Shown: positions 32,456 through 43,326, numbered from the stretch's first letter. The stretch: 64,000 nucleotides of DNA from an uncultured Acinetobacter sp. (GCA_913777945.1 CAJYTY010000005.1:310001-374000); one strand, 5' to 3'. Notes: generated from the sequence alone by a model not told the origin. Translations and numbers: made by a program.

Positions 32456-34279
32456 TTAGTAATCGAAGCTGAAGTGTTCTGGAGCAAGTGAAGTCAAAGT
32501 ACGTGAAGTCGATACCATTGATTCTGCATGACCTTGTGCACGCGGCAATAAACGGTCAAAGTAGAAGTCAGCAACTTTGATTTTTGCTTTATAGAATTCT
32601 GGAGTTTCAATGCCGTTACCAGCTTCTAGTTTCTCAGAAGCAATCACTGCTTGTTGAGCCCAGAAATAAGCCATCATCACATAACCAGAGAACATCAAGA
32701 AATCATTAGAAGCAGAAGATACGATGTCACGGTCTTTACGAGCTGCAAGCATGATGCGAACAGTTAAAGTGTTCCATTGAGCGCAAAGCTTAGTTAAGTC
32801 CCAAGCGAAACGACGTAAATACTTGTTACGCGCATGCGTAGCACAGAATTTCAAGATTTCAGCAGTATAGTCACGAACGACTTTACCTTTTGAACTTAAA
32901 AGAACTTTACGACCCAATAAGTCAAGTGCTTGGATACCCGTTGTACCTTCATACAATGTTGAGATACGTGCATCACGTGCGATTTGTTCCATACCCCATT
33001 CTTTGATGAAACCATGACCACCGTATACTTGCATACCATGGTTCGAAGCTTCTAGACCTAATTCAGTCAAGAAACCTTTTAAAATCGGGGTATAGAAACC
33101 TAGTTTGTCATCAGCAGCTTCATAAGCAGCTTGATCGCCATTGACTAATGCATCTGTCATTTTGTCTGCAAGTTTTGCAGCATGATAGATCATTGAGCGA
33201 CCGCCTTCTGCAACCGCTTTTTGAGTTAACAACATACGACGAACGTCAGCATGGTGAATAATTGCATCAGCTACACGCTCAGGCTCTTTCTTACCAGAAA
33301 GGGCGCGCATAGACATACGATCTTTCGCATACGGTAATGCACCTTGGAAAGAAAGTTCAGCATGTGCAATACCTTGAACCGCTGTACCAATACGAGCAGT
33401 GTTCATGAACGTAAACATGGCATGTAAGCCTTTGTTTACTTCACCGATGAGGTAACCTGTTGCATTGTCAAAGTTCAATACAGCAGTTGCTGAAGCACGG
33501 ATACCCATTTTGTGTTCGATCGAACCACAAGAAACCGTGTTACGCTCACCTACACCACCATCAGCAGTCGGGATAAATTTCGGTACGATAAATAAAGAAA
33601 TACCACGAGTACCAGCAGGTGCATCTGGAAGACGCGCAAGTACGATATGAATGATATTGTCTGTTAAATCATGCTCACCCGCAGAGATGAAGATTTTAGT
33701 ACCAGAGATTTTATAAGTACCGTCAGCAGCAGGTTCAGCTTTAGTTTTAACTTGACCTAAGTCTGTACCACATTGAGGTTCTGTTAAGCACATTGTGCCT
33801 GACCAAGTACCTTCAACAAGTTTAGGCATATAGGTATTTTTTTGCTCATCCGTACCGAACTGCATGATGGTATTCATACAACCAGTACTTAAACCTGGGT
33901 ACATGGTAAATGACCAGTTCGCAGTACCCATCATTTCAGATTTGATGAGGTTCAAAGACATTGGTAAGCCTTGACCACCAAACTCTTCTGGGTAAGAAAG
34001 ACCTTGCCAACCGCCCATTACGAACTGGTCGTAAGCATCTTTAAAACCTTTAGGCGTTGTTACTTCGCCATTATTGAAAGTACAACCTTCTTCATCACCA
34101 GATTGGTTCAGTGGAGAAAGTACGTTTTCGCAGTAATCTGCTGCACCTTCAAGAATCATATCAACGGTTTCAGCATCCGCATTTTGACCACTTGTCAAAG
34201 TTTGGTAATGTGCTGGATAATCTAACATTTCGTTCATTAAGAAACGAATATCGCGGAGAGGGGCTTTATAAGCTGGCAT
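32456..34279 (-). CDS. Acyl-CoA dehydrogenase with C-terminal extension
   Basis: 607 residues, longer than classical enzymes (about 380) because of an N-terminal segment of about 80 residues and the AcylCoA_dehyd_C region at the end, as in PA0507/DmdC-type proteins. FAD and substrate segments: MCLTEPQCGTDLGQVKTKA near 160, FISAGEHD near 195, and LYEGTTGIQALDLLGRKVL near 435-453 with the probable catalytic Glu. It oxidises fatty acyl-CoA to the trans-2-enoyl form, passing electrons to ETF, the first step of beta-oxidation. Chain-length preference cannot be deduced. Monocistronic. Confidence 0.92.
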   Translation of the reverse strand: MPAYKAPLRDIRFLMNEMLDYPAHYQTLTSGQNADAETVDMILEGAADYCENVLSPLNQSGDEEGCTFNNGEVTTPKGFKDAYDQFVMGGWQGLSYPEEFGGQGLPMSLNLIKSEMMGTANWSFTMYPGLSTGCMNTIMQFGTDEQKNTYMPKLVEGTWSGTMCLTEPQCGTDLGQVKTKAEPAADGTYKISGTKIFISAGEHDLTDNIIHIVLARLPDAPAGTRGISLFIVPKFIPTADGGVGERNTVSCGSIEHKMGIRASATAVLNFDNATGYLIGEVNKGLHAMFTFMNTARIGTAVQGIAHAELSFQGALPYAKDRMSMRALSGKKEPERVADAIIHHADVRRMLLTQKAVAEGGRSMIYHAAKLADKMTDALVNGDQAAYEAADDKLGFYTPILKGFLTELGLEASNHGMQVYGGHGFIKEWGMEQIARDARISTLYEGTTGIQALDLLGRKVLLSSKGKVVRDYTAEILKFCATHARNKYLRRFAWDLTKLCAQWNTLTVRIMLAARKDRDIVSSASNDFLMFSGYVMMAYFWAQQAVIASEKLEAGNGIETPEFYKAKIKVADFYFDRLLPRAQGHAESMVSTSRTLTSLAPEHFSFDY

Positions 34280-34518
34280 AATCTTAATCCTGTATTTGAA
34301 TCATTTTGGATTATCTGTTTCGATACTTTGATTATTCATAGTAGTGATAAAAATACATTGATAAACTCTAGGGAAAAAATTGTCAGAAAAGCTAATTTTC
34401 GAAATGAGTTGTGAGTAGGAAAATCATTTTTCTGTTAGAGTCTTCGCATATATTATATGTGAAAAATGATCTATTTTATAGTTGAAAATATAACGATATA
34501 AGGGTGTTTGGTAAAGCT

Positions 34519-36846
34519 ATGCGTTTAAAATATTTAACATTATGCTTGTTAGGTCTTAGTCTTTCTGCATGTTCACAGCATGTCATTAAAACCAATTCAG
34601 GTTCTCAGAATTTAGAGCAAAAGGCAATTAATAGTCTTAATGCAATGTATGAATATCCGAGTTACGATTATCGTGGCAAATTTAAAGTTCATGTCGACCT
34701 AGATCAAAACAAATCAAACACCTCGTCAGAAAGGGCGGCTTTAGATGCAGCACTCAAACAAAAAGTGGATCAATATTTACAAGAGCAAAAGGTTAATTTA
34801 AACAGCAAACAGAAGCAGGCACTCTATAATGCCTTGGCACAACAGCCCAAAAGTTCTGGTGGTTCTAAAGCTGATAAATTTGCTCAGATCATGACCAATA
34901 TATTGAATGATATGCAATTTGAATATGATGGCTCAGTCCACTATCGTCAGAAAATGGGTTCGTTTAATCTGACAGCACGTTATGAAAAACCAACCTTGTT
35001 AGTTCAAGCAAAAGTGCCGATGGTTCTAGATTTAAATAATTATAAGTTTTATATCAATTACTTTGCTTTGATGCCGTATTTGGTGAACAAAGAAAATCAA
35101 AATAATTTAGCTTATTTGGATTTTTCAAAATATCAGGCGATGTTTAAGCAAGTGGATTACAAAAAATTTGCAGAATATGTGAAAGCTTCAAGTGCTGTTT
35201 ATTATCGTTTAGCTGATCAAAATAACATTCAAGCATTGTCTGTCTCCGCTGCTGATCGAAATTTAGGAGTAGTCGAAAAAATTCGCTTAAAAACATCGAT
35301 TGAAGAATTAATTTTACAAGCGAATTTGTACAGCAAAGTGAATGAAAAATATTTAATGCAAAGCATTTTAAATATTAAAGGACAAAATTTAGAAAAGCTG
35401 ATTGCTGATGAAACAAATGCTGCAAGTAAAACTAAGCCTGATGCAGCTGCATCCATATTAGCGAGTAAAGATTCCGCAGATGATGCAAGTGTCGTCAGTC
35501 AGCAATTATATCGTTTAGTGAATCAGCATTTTGGTGTTGAAGATGAAGCTGATCCAAAGGTATCCGATGCAGCGCAGCAAGCGATGGATGCTGCCAAGGA
35601 AGCTGGGATAGTTGCTGATGATTCAGAATCAGCTGATGCTGCCGCAGATGCAGCTTCTTCCTCAGAAGATGAGCAAGGTTTAACAGAGGCCCAATGTACA
35701 GCGCTTCAGAATGCTAAACAGGCTGCTTATGGAGATGCACAGTATTGTGAAAGTATTTACGATATTGATGTTTTTAATACGAAAAAAGCCGAATCAGGTT
35801 TTCTATCTTATGTTGAAAAATTACAAAGCGTAGAAAAAGAATTTGCTGTATATGATCAAAATCAATTTATTAATGATCAGGCATTTAAAGCGCTATGGAT
35901 CAAGCATCAGGCTGAGATTGAAGAAACGTTGCCCCCTCAAGACAAACGTAATCCATTTACCATGGATATTGGTTTGGATGCGCAAGGACGAGCAGTTAAA
36001 ATTGATTATGATTTGAATTATGCACTCCCTGAACTGAAGTCTCGTTTTAATCTTAAAGCAGATATGTTGATTTCCAATTATGGCCAAGCAACGCCAATTG
36101 ATCAGGCTCAATTGAAACGAGCGAAAACATGGGCTGAAGCAAGTAAAGGCTCAATGTTGGAACAAGCAATTGGTAGTTTCTCAGAGAAATTGGGACAGAC
36201 AGGCATTCAAGAGCGTTCAGCTGAACCTTATACGTTATCTTTAGAAGATCAACTCAAAATCATTGCAGAACAGCGATATGATGCAACACACAGTTATGAG
36301 CAAACATTTAAAGCGGTATTTATTGCCAAGCTGATAGAAAATAAAGCAGAAATTGCACAACGTTATACAAGTCAGGAATTGCAGGAAATCGCTGCTGTTT
36401 ATGCCTATTGGTATGCCACAGATGACATCTATAACCCACAAGGTAAGGCGTTAAAGAGCATTGAAGCATTACAGAAGAAACATCATCTTGAGCAAGATGA
36501 TCAGTTTGATGACAAGCTAGGACAAGCTGTTAATCGTATTGTAAATGATGCGATGCATGGTGATAAAGATCGTCAAGCTTGGAAAAAGCTACAAGCTCAA
36601 TATAAACAGCCACAGCAGCTATTTGCTCAACAGTATCAAGTTCAATTTGAGCGTGATAATGGAGTTTCAAGTGAGGAAAAACCATTATTGGCACAAACTG
36701 CAACGATTTTAGGACAAGTATATGTTGATGCTCGTAAAAATCAGTTATCCGAAAAGAGCATTAAATCATTAAAGATTGAACACAATGAATTTATTGATTA
36801 TGAAATCTTTAAAGAAGTGTATTTGAAAATGCTAACGGCAAAATAA
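34519..36846 (+). CDS. Large lipoprotein of unknown function (775 residues)
   Basis: Start ATG 34519 (MRLKYLTLCLLGLSLSAC); the GTG at 34504 would add MFGKA and lacks a spaced ribosome site. Lipobox LSAC anchors Cys18. The mature protein begins with a beta-rich domain (NAMYEYPSYDYRGKFKVHVD and repeated strand pairs to about residue 230), then a helical, Ala/Asp/Ser-rich acidic stretch near 360-390, a second beta-rich part near 460-540 and a helical C-terminal half. Only two Cys occur in the middle, around the acidic stretch. No domain name recognised. The size and dual-domain plan suggest an outer-membrane or periplasmic scaffold role, which is inference. Confidence 0.7.
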   Translation: MRLKYLTLCLLGLSLSACSQHVIKTNSGSQNLEQKAINSLNAMYEYPSYDYRGKFKVHVDLDQNKSNTSSERAALDAALKQKVDQYLQEQKVNLNSKQKQALYNALAQQPKSSGGSKADKFAQIMTNILNDMQFEYDGSVHYRQKMGSFNLTARYEKPTLLVQAKVPMVLDLNNYKFYINYFALMPYLVNKENQNNLAYLDFSKYQAMFKQVDYKKFAEYVKASSAVYYRLADQNNIQALSVSAADRNLGVVEKIRLKTSIEELILQANLYSKVNEKYLMQSILNIKGQNLEKLIADETNAASKTKPDAAASILASKDSADDASVVSQQLYRLVNQHFGVEDEADPKVSDAAQQAMDAAKEAGIVADDSESADAAADAASSSEDEQGLTEAQCTALQNAKQAAYGDAQYCESIYDIDVFNTKKAESGFLSYVEKLQSVEKEFAVYDQNQFINDQAFKALWIKHQAEIEETLPPQDKRNPFTMDIGLDAQGRAVKIDYDLNYALPELKSRFNLKADMLISNYGQATPIDQAQLKRAKTWAEASKGSMLEQAIGSFSEKLGQTGIQERSAEPYTLSLEDQLKIIAEQRYDATHSYEQTFKAVFIAKLIENKAEIAQRYTSQELQEIAAVYAYWYATDDIYNPQGKALKSIEALQKKHHLEQDDQFDDKLGQAVNRIVNDAMHGDKDRQAWKKLQAQYKQPQQLFAQQYQVQFERDNGVSSEEKPLLAQTATILGQVYVDARKNQLSEKSIKSLKIEHNEFIDYEIFKEVYLKMLTAK

Positions 36847-36860
36847 TTGGCGATTACTTG

Positions 36861-36891
36861 AAAAGAACCTGCGCAATGCAGGTTCTTTTTT
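36861..36891 (+). terminator. Terminator after the large lipoprotein
   Basis: Stem AAAAGAACCTGC / GCAGGTTCTTTT with a short loop and T tract, 14 bases beyond the stop codon. Confidence 0.85.
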
Positions 36892-36914
36892 GCTAATTAA
36901 TATTTATAGATCGG

Positions 36915-37703
36915 TCATAAGAAATCTTTTAATTCAGGTTTGACCCCATTCCAAATAGAGAAGGCTTCAATCGCTTGACCCACCAACATACCAAAACCAT
37001 CTGTTGATGGAACTTGGCGCTCTTGGGCTTGATCCAAAAAGCTCGAAGGTTTGCCATAAGCCATTTCATAGGCGTGGTGAAAAACTAAGCATTCAGGGAG
37101 TTGTAAAGTATCACCAGTTAAGCTGGCAGAAGTGGCATTGATTACAAAATCAAATTCACCAACAAGTTGTTCCAAGCTGAGCGCTGAAAGTTGTGCCTGC
37201 GGCACGGCATCTTTTAAATCTGAGACCAATTGTTCAGCTCGAGCAAGTGTACGATTGGCAATGACAATCTGTTTTGCGCCTGCTTGTACTAAAGGATAAA
37301 TGACACCACGTGTTGCCCCACCAGCACCTAAGATTAAAATGCGACTATTTTTAAGGTCCCAACCTAAGGCTTGAATGGCGGCAACTAAACCCTGACCATC
37401 GGTATTATCTCCAAAGAGTTTGCCATCTTGCATCCACAAGGTGTTCACCGCTTTGGCAATCTTGGCACGTTCAGTAAGTTGATCACATAAAGCAAATGCC
37501 TGCTCTTTAAACGGCACAGTTACATTCATTCCAATGCCATCATGAGCAAAAAAATCTTTTGTTGTGCTTTCAAAACTATCTAAGGGCGCAAGAATTTTTT
37601 TATAGTCTAAATTGACCCCCGTTTTTGCTGCAAATGCATGATGGAGTTCTGGTGATCGAGATTGTTCAATCGGATTCCCAATGACAGCAAATTGTTTGGT
37701 CAT
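36915..37703 (-). CDS. aroE: Shikimate dehydrogenase
   Basis: Reduces 3-dehydroshikimate to shikimate with NADPH in the aromatic amino acid pathway. 262 residues from ATG 37703 (MTKQFAVIGNPIEQSRSPEL); a start at 37715 would add four residues and is less typical. Substrate motifs SRSP near 14-17 and NVTVPFKEQAF near 55-65; nucleotide motif GAGGATRG near 126-133; the end DGFGMLVGQAIEAFSIWNG is standard. Same strand as hemF upstream but separated from it by a terminator, so it has its own promoter. Confidence 0.96.
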   Translation of the reverse strand: MTKQFAVIGNPIEQSRSPELHHAFAAKTGVNLDYKKILAPLDSFESTTKDFFAHDGIGMNVTVPFKEQAFALCDQLTERAKIAKAVNTLWMQDGKLFGDNTDGQGLVAAIQALGWDLKNSRILILGAGGATRGVIYPLVQAGAKQIVIANRTLARAEQLVSDLKDAVPQAQLSALSLEQLVGEFDFVINATSASLTGDTLQLPECLVFHHAYEMAYGKPSSFLDQAQERQVPSTDGFGMLVGQAIEAFSIWNGVKPELKDFL

Positions 37704-37792
37704 ACTTTTATCCAAAGTTGAAAGAGAGGACAGAGGCTATTAAACATATTTGAATGCTTATGCGGACACAATATACGATAATCTTTAGGTAC

Positions 37793-37820
37793 AAAAAAAG
37801 CACCTAAATTCAGGCGCTTT
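37793..37820 (-). terminator. Terminator of hemF
   Basis: On the minus strand AAAGCGCCTGAA pairs with TTTAGGTGCTTT (G-T pairs allowed) and continues into a T tract (complement of the A run at 37793-37799). It separates hemF from aroE. Confidence 0.75.
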
Positions 37821-37836
37821 GAACAATTACGGTCAA

Positions 37837-38778
37837 TTATTTATTTAAACTCAACCAATCTCTAGGTTTTAGATAATAATCCGTTAAACGTTTCTCTATT
37901 GAATCAGCATCCCATTCAGGGCGATAAGACCAACCCGCGAGATTAGGCAAGCTAACTAAAATCGACTCAATACGACCACCGGTTTGCAGGCCAAACAACG
38001 TACCTCGATCGTATACTAAATTATATTCAACATAGCGACCACGACGATACAATTGGAATTCACGCTGAGCTTCGGTGTAAGGCTGTTCACGATGCTTTTC
38101 AAAAATAGGCAAGATTGCTTCTAAATAACCATTACCAACGGCTTGAATATATTTAAAGCAAGTCTCGAAGTCCCATTGGTTCAAATCGTCAAAGAATAAA
38201 CCACCAACACCACGTTGTTCATCACGATGTTTTAAGTAGAAATAATCATCACACCATTGTTTATGTTCAGCATAAATATGCTCGCCGAACGGCTGGCATA
38301 AATCATAAGCGGTTTGATGCCAGTTTTGAATATCTTGATCATCTGGATAGAAAGGTGTGAGGTCAAAGCCACCGCCAAACCACCAAACAGGGTCTTGACC
38401 TTCAGGTTCAGCAACAAATAAACGTACATTTGCATGTGAAGTTGGGATATTGGGATTTTTAGGATGAATAACTAAAGAAACGCCCAACGCTTGTGCTTTT
38501 GCACCTGCGATTTGAGGATGGCGTTCCGTTGCAGAGGCAGGAAGTTTACTGATATTGATGTGGGAAAACATCACTCCGCCTTTTTCAATCACGTCACCAT
38601 TTTGCAGAACACGAGAGCGACCGCCACCACCTTCAGTTCGTTGCCAATCATCAATGATAAACTCAGCAGTGCCACCGCCTGCACGTTCCTGTTGTTCTAA
38701 TCCTGCACAAATACGTGCTTGTAAGTCGAGTAAAAACTCGCGAACACGTTGAATATCAGCTGAAGTTGGATGCTGCAT
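37837..38778 (-). CDS. hemF: Oxygen-dependent coproporphyrinogen III oxidase
   Basis: 313 residues, the family size. Converts coproporphyrinogen III to protoporphyrinogen IX using O2 in the cytoplasm. Conserved segments: [20 protein letters not shown] near 50-70, [16 protein letters not shown] near 71-86, [11 protein letters not shown] near 118-128, [18 protein letters not shown] near 133-150, and [20 protein letters not shown] near 247-266. The alternative anaerobic enzyme HemN is divergently encoded at 39011, so both routes lie side by side. Confidence 0.96.
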   Translation of the reverse strand: MQHPTSADIQRVREFLLDLQARICAGLEQQERAGGGTAEFIIDDWQRTEGGGGRSRVLQNGDVIEKGGVMFSHINISKLPASATERHPQIAGAKAQALGVSLVIHPKNPNIPTSHANVRLFVAEPEGQDPVWWFGGGFDLTPFYPDDQDIQNWHQTAYDLCQPFGEHIYAEHKQWCDDYFYLKHRDEQRGVGGLFFDDLNQWDFETCFKYIQAVGNGYLEAILPIFEKHREQPYTEAQREFQLYRRGRYVEYNLVYDRGTLFGLQTGGRIESILVSLPNLAGWSYRPEWDADSIEKRLTDYYLKPRDWLSLNK

Positions 38779-39010
38779 TTCAACCTTCTAATCATTAAAA
38801 AAGATGGAAGGATATGTACCATGAAATCATAAAAAAAATAAGCTGATTTTGTGATTCAAACTGCAATTAGATACTTGAACAGCTTAAAGGATCTAATCGA
38901 TCTAACCATAATTATTCCGACTAAAAGGGTTGGTTGATTTCTTGGGTTAAGCTCAGCAGAATGTATTGATAATGCTTGTTGTTGCAAGCTGAACATCAGA
39001 TAGGCACGTT

Positions 39011-40381
39011 ATGACTCAAGTTCATTCACTTATTCAAAAATACAATGTTGCAGGACCACGTTACACCAGTTACCCGACTGTTCCGTACTGGCAAGAACAA
39101 GATTTTAGTTTGGAAATGTGGAAGCAAACTTTAAAACGGGCATTTGATGAGACAAATACGAGTGAAGGGATTAGTTTATATATCCATTTGCCATTTTGTG
39201 AAAGCTTGTGCACTTTTTGTGGTTGTCATAAGCGTGTGACGAAGCGCCATGAAGTGGAACAACCTTATATTCAAGCCGTGTTAAAAGAATGGGAGTTGTA
39301 TTGCCAGTTGCTTGTCGACAAACCGAGGATTAAAGAAATTCATTTGGGGGGAGGAACCCCTACATTTTTCTCTGTACAACACTTGATCGAGTTGATTAAT
39401 GGATTATTGGCAAATGCAGATATATCCGATGAATATGAATTTAGTTTCGAAGGGCATCCTAATAATACGACTCGAGAGCATTTACAAGCCCTATATGATC
39501 TTGGTTTTCGCCGAGTGAGTTATGGGGTGCAGGACTATAATGAAAAAGTTCAGAAAGCAATTCACCGTATTCAACCATTTACTCATGTACAACAGGTTAC
39601 AAAGTGGGCAAGGGAAATTGGTTATACCTCGATTTCACATGACTTGGTCTTTGGCTTACCATTTCAGAACTTGACTGATGTGTTACACACGATTGAACAA
39701 ACAAATAGTCTAAAGCCAGATCGTTTGGCATTTTATAGCTATGCTCATGTACCTTGGATTAAGGGCAATGGACAGCGTGGCTTCAAAGATCAGGACGTAC
39801 CTAAAGATGAGTTGAAACGCCAGTTATATGAGGAGGGAAAGAGAAAACTTTTAGCACAGGGTTATCATGAAATTGGTATGGATCACTTTGCTTTGGAACA
39901 TGACAAAATGTATCAAGCTTTCCAACAAGAAAATCTGCATCGTAATTTCATGGGGTATACCTCATCAAAAACGCAAGTCATGATTGGCCTAGGTTTGTCT
40001 TCAATTAGTGATAGTTGGTACAGCTTTGCGCAAAATGAAAAAACGCTAGAAGATTATTATGCACGTTTAGAGAAGAATGAGATTCCTGTATATCGTGGAC
40101 ATCTTTTAACAGAAGAGGATTTAGTCATTCGCCAACATATACTCAATTTAATGTGTTGCTTTAGTACTTCATGGCAGAATGAAGCATTGTATTTTCCAGA
40201 GTTACCTGAAGTATTAGCACAACTAGAGGAAATGCAGAATGACGGTTTGTTAAAGATTACATCAAAGGATATTCAAGTAACCGAACAAGGCAAACCATTC
40301 GTAAGAAATATTTGCATGGCATTTGATTTACATCTTCGCCGCAAAATACCCAATAACCGTATTTTTTCTATGACGATATAA
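39011..40381 (+). CDS. hemN: Oxygen-independent coproporphyrinogen III oxidase
   Basis: 456 residues. A radical-SAM enzyme doing the same step as HemF without oxygen. The cluster motif CESLCTFCGC gives C-x3-C-x2-C-x-C near residues 62-71, and GGGTPTFFS near 116-124 binds SAM. YTSYPT at 17-22 and the FEGHPNN segment are standard HemN. The C-terminal HemN domain is complete. The 232-base gap to hemF contains a short GCTTG / CAAGC hairpin near 38973-38988 but no recognised Anr box. Confidence 0.95.
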   Translation: MTQVHSLIQKYNVAGPRYTSYPTVPYWQEQDFSLEMWKQTLKRAFDETNTSEGISLYIHLPFCESLCTFCGCHKRVTKRHEVEQPYIQAVLKEWELYCQLLVDKPRIKEIHLGGGTPTFFSVQHLIELINGLLANADISDEYEFSFEGHPNNTTREHLQALYDLGFRRVSYGVQDYNEKVQKAIHRIQPFTHVQQVTKWAREIGYTSISHDLVFGLPFQNLTDVLHTIEQTNSLKPDRLAFYSYAHVPWIKGNGQRGFKDQDVPKDELKRQLYEEGKRKLLAQGYHEIGMDHFALEHDKMYQAFQQENLHRNFMGYTSSKTQVMIGLGLSSISDSWYSFAQNEKTLEDYYARLEKNEIPVYRGHLLTEEDLVIRQHILNLMCCFSTSWQNEALYFPELPEVLAQLEEMQNDGLLKITSKDIQVTEQGKPFVRNICMAFDLHLRRKIPNNRIFSMTI

Positions 40382-40424
40382 AACAATCGCTTATTTTTCG
40401 AATTATCATGAGTTTGATTGAATC

Positions 40425-40448
40425 AAGGATGACTTAGAAGTCATCCTT
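40425..40448. repeat. Palindrome overlapping the ribA stop codon
   Basis: AAGGATGACTT-AG-AAGTCATCCTT, eleven-base perfect arms. The minus-strand ribA stop codon (40434-40436) sits in the stem. No T tract follows on either strand, so it is a weak terminator or a message-stabilising hairpin between the convergent hemN and ribA. Confidence 0.5.
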
Positions 40449-41036
40449 CTGGTAAAGATGATCCATACGCTCACGTTTGGTCTTTAAATATTGTTCATTA
40501 AATGGGTTACGACCTACTGTTAACGGTACACGCTCAACCACATTGATGTCTAAATCAGTTAAGGCTTTAAGTTTTAACGGGTTATTCGTAATTAACTTAA
40601 CTTCTTTAATTTGTAGATGATCCAGCATAATGCTACACATGTCATAGCGACGTGCATCAGCAGGAAGATTTAACAATAAGTTAGCATCAACCGTATCATG
40701 CCCTTGATCTTGTAAAGCATAGGCGCGGATTTTATTCGTTAAACCAATCCCACGACCTTCTTGGCGAAGATACAAAATCACCCCTTGACCTGCTTCATTA
40801 ATCAAACGTTGGGTCGCTTGTAATTGAGGACCGCAGTCACACTTTAATGAAGCGAAAGCATCACCTGTTAAGCATTCTGAATGAATACGGACTAAAACAG
40901 GTCCTGTTGGGGGAGTTTCTAAACCTTTAGAAAGCGCCACATGTTCTTCGCCCGTTTGAGGGTCTTGAAACACAGAAATATTGAAGTCACCAAAAGCAGT
41001 TGGTAGCTTTGATGTTGCAATAAATTCAATCGGCAC
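40434..41036 (-). CDS. ribA: GTP cyclohydrolase II
   Basis: 200 residues. First committed step of riboflavin synthesis, releasing formate and pyrophosphate from GTP. Zinc site [15 protein letters not shown] (Cys near 54, 65, 67), the GTP motif [16 protein letters not shown] near 93-108 and [10 protein letters not shown] near 150-159. A single-domain RibA, not fused to the RibB (DHBP synthase) domain. No FMN riboswitch is seen upstream, where the gap is 305 bases. Confidence 0.96.
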   Translation of the reverse strand: MPIEFIATSKLPTAFGDFNISVFQDPQTGEEHVALSKGLETPPTGPVLVRIHSECLTGDAFASLKCDCGPQLQATQRLINEAGQGVILYLRQEGRGIGLTNKIRAYALQDQGHDTVDANLLLNLPADARRYDMCSIMLDHLQIKEVKLITNNPLKLKALTDLDINVVERVPLTVGRNPFNEQYLKTKRERMDHLYQKDDF

Positions 41037-41341
41037 AGAGAGCTCGCTATGTTAGTAAAAACTGTCAAAGTATAGCTTAATGTGTGAAGATTGAGTGAAT
41101 TGGAATTTCTGATTTTTCACATAAGTTTTTCTTTTTCATAGAAAGCACACAATAATGGTTGATAAACAGTGACATAATTCAGGATAATCTGTAAGTCAGT
41201 TGTTTAAGATTGGCTTGAGAATGTTCAGCACTACATCATTCGCACATGTGGCTGATTGAAGGTAGATCGTATTTAATTGTATGATTGCCCCCATTTAACC
41301 CAGCTTCGGATTTGCCAGGCTTAAAAAGGCTTTGCCACATT
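41037..41341. promoter_or_regulatory. Divergent promoter region of ribA and dxs (305 bases)
   Basis: AT-rich gap between ribA and dxs. A TTGACA-like word occurs on the minus strand near 41063-41068 in front of ribA but no matching -10 was certain. Nothing resembling an FMN or TPP riboswitch is visible. A TTG-led extension of dxs from 41285 is possible but not favoured. Confidence 0.35.
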
Positions 41342-43237
41342 ATGTTGTATACCGAAATTCCAACTCAACGTCCTGTTACGCCATTGTTAGATGGAATTGA
41401 TCATCCACAACAATTACGTCAGCTCGAGCAAAGCCAACTCGCACAAGTGGCGGATGAGTTGCGTCAATATATTTTGTATGCGGCAGGGCAAAGCGGTGGC
41501 CACTTTGGCGCAAATCTTGGTGTAATCGAATTAACGGTTGCACTGCATTATTGTTTTAATACGCCGCAAGACCGTTTGGTTTGGGATGTGGGTCATCAAG
41601 CATATCCACATAAAGTACTGACGGGGCGTCGTGAACGAATTACTACGATTCGTAGTAAAGATGGTTTAGCCGCTTTCCCTGCGCGTGAAGAATCTGAATT
41701 TGATACCTTTGGTGTAGGGCATTCGTCAACAGCAATTTCTGCGGGTCTAGGAATGTCGCTTGCGCGTCGTTATCAAAAAGATCCGTGTGATGTGGTTGCA
41801 ATTGTTGGTGATGGTGCAATGACAGCAGGTATGGCATTTGAAGCTATGAATGATGCAGTTGCACATGATGCTGATCTGATCGTCGTTTTAAATGATAACG
41901 ATATGTCGATTTCATGTAGTACGGGTGGCTTTGCGAGGCATTTGGCTGCAATTTGGGAAACAGGTCAACTGGTGAATGTTGACGAACATGGCCAAGCCTA
42001 TGTTCAGCCACATCCAAAGTGGACTTATAACTCACGATTACATCAGTCTGCAACAGATGCAGCGGATAACTTATTTAAAGCGATTGGTTTTGATTATTTT
42101 GGGCCATTTGATGGACATGATGTTGAGCAACTCACACAAGTTTTTCATGCGCTTAAAAAACGTAAAGGCCCTCGTTTAGTTCATATTTATACCAAAAAGG
42201 GTAAAGGATTTGCGCCTGCTGAAGCAGACCCGATTACCTATCATGCTATTACTAAAATTGCACCTACAGCATCTGCTCCTGCAAAAAAATCACCGCCTAA
42301 ATACTCAGACGTGTTTGGACAATGGTTATGTGATGAAGCAGCGCAAGATGATCGTTTACTCGCAATCACCCCAGCAATGTGTGAAGGTTCAGGAATGGTT
42401 CAGTTTGCAAAGCAATACCCTGAACGTTTCTTTGACGTTGCGATTGCTGAACAACATGCAGTGACTTTAGCAGCGGGTATGGCGTGTGAAGGTTTAAAAC
42501 CTGTTGTAGCAATCTATTCGACCTTTTTACAACGCGGCTATGACCAATTGATCCATGATGTTGCCTTGCAAAATCTAGATGTCACTTTTGGGATTGATCG
42601 TGCTGGTTTAGTCGGTGAAGATGGTCCGACCCATGCAGGTGCATATGATTATGCCTATATGCGTACTGTACCTAACATGGTGATCATGGCACCAAAAGAT
42701 GAAAATGAATGTCGCCAGATGTTGCATACGGCATATCACTATAATGGACCAACTGCCGTACGTTATCCACGTGGTGTTGGTACAGGTGCTGAAATCCAAC
42801 AGCAAATGACTCCTTTAGAAATTGGTAAAGCTGAAATCGTTGCGCAATTTAATCAGGACGCAGATCAGCAGATCAGTATCCTTGCTTTTGGTAGCCGTGT
42901 TGAAGCATCGGTTGAAGCAGCAGAATTATTTGCAAGTAAACATTCGGTTGCTGTATGTGTGGTCAACATGCGGTTTGTAAAACCATTAGATGAGCAGATA
43001 CTTCGTGACCTAGCTGCTGACACAAAACTTTTTGTGACTGTAGAAGAACATGCGGTTATGGCTGGTGCGGGAAGTGCAGTAAATGAATTTTTAGCACGAG
43101 CTAAAATCATTAAGCCAATTTTAAATCTAGGTTTGCCAGATACATTTTTACATCAAGCAACTCATCAGCAAATGCTTATTGACTGTGGCTTAGATGCCAA
43201 AGGTATTTTGCTTTCAATAGAACAAGCTTGGTCATAG
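41342..43237 (+). CDS. dxs: 1-deoxy-D-xylulose-5-phosphate synthase
   Basis: 631 residues from ATG 41342 ([16 protein letters not shown]); a TTG at 41285 would add 19 unrelated residues. Condenses pyruvate and glyceraldehyde 3-phosphate, first step of the MEP isoprenoid pathway, using thiamine diphosphate. GHFGANLG near 54-61, the TPP motif [16 protein letters not shown] near 155-170, and [15 protein letters not shown] near 420-434 are present. AAAAGG lies 12 or more bases before the ATG. A terminator at 43291 separates it from suhB. Confidence 0.96.
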   Translation: MLYTEIPTQRPVTPLLDGIDHPQQLRQLEQSQLAQVADELRQYILYAAGQSGGHFGANLGVIELTVALHYCFNTPQDRLVWDVGHQAYPHKVLTGRRERITTIRSKDGLAAFPAREESEFDTFGVGHSSTAISAGLGMSLARRYQKDPCDVVAIVGDGAMTAGMAFEAMNDAVAHDADLIVVLNDNDMSISCSTGGFARHLAAIWETGQLVNVDEHGQAYVQPHPKWTYNSRLHQSATDAADNLFKAIGFDYFGPFDGHDVEQLTQVFHALKKRKGPRLVHIYTKKGKGFAPAEADPITYHAITKIAPTASAPAKKSPPKYSDVFGQWLCDEAAQDDRLLAITPAMCEGSGMVQFAKQYPERFFDVAIAEQHAVTLAAGMACEGLKPVVAIYSTFLQRGYDQLIHDVALQNLDVTFGIDRAGLVGEDGPTHAGAYDYAYMRTVPNMVIMAPKDENECRQMLHTAYHYNGPTAVRYPRGVGTGAEIQQQMTPLEIGKAEIVAQFNQDADQQISILAFGSRVEASVEAAELFASKHSVAVCVVNMRFVKPLDEQILRDLAADTKLFVTVEEHAVMAGAGSAVNEFLARAKIIKPILNLGLPDTFLHQATHQQMLIDCGLDAKGILLSIEQAWS

Positions 43238-43290
43238 GTCGCTAACGCTTTGTAAATTAGAAAATAATCTTTCGCAAATATTTTTTACCT

Positions 43291-43326
43291 AAAAGCCCTT
43301 ATATTTGATAGAATATGAGGGCTTTT
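43291..43326 (+). terminator. Terminator of dxs
   Basis: AAAAGCCCTTATATT / AATATGAGGGCTTTT (one mismatch) with a short loop, about 54 bases beyond the dxs stop and 47 before suhB. Confidence 0.78.

Noticed and set aside
40412..40424. TTGATTGAATCAA near hemN as an Anr/FNR box
   Set aside because: The spacer is three bases rather than four, and the position is at the 3' end of hemN, between convergent genes.
41285..41341. N-terminal extension of dxs from a TTG codon
   Set aside because: The extra residues do not match the family, and Dxs proteins start near MLYTEIP in related species.
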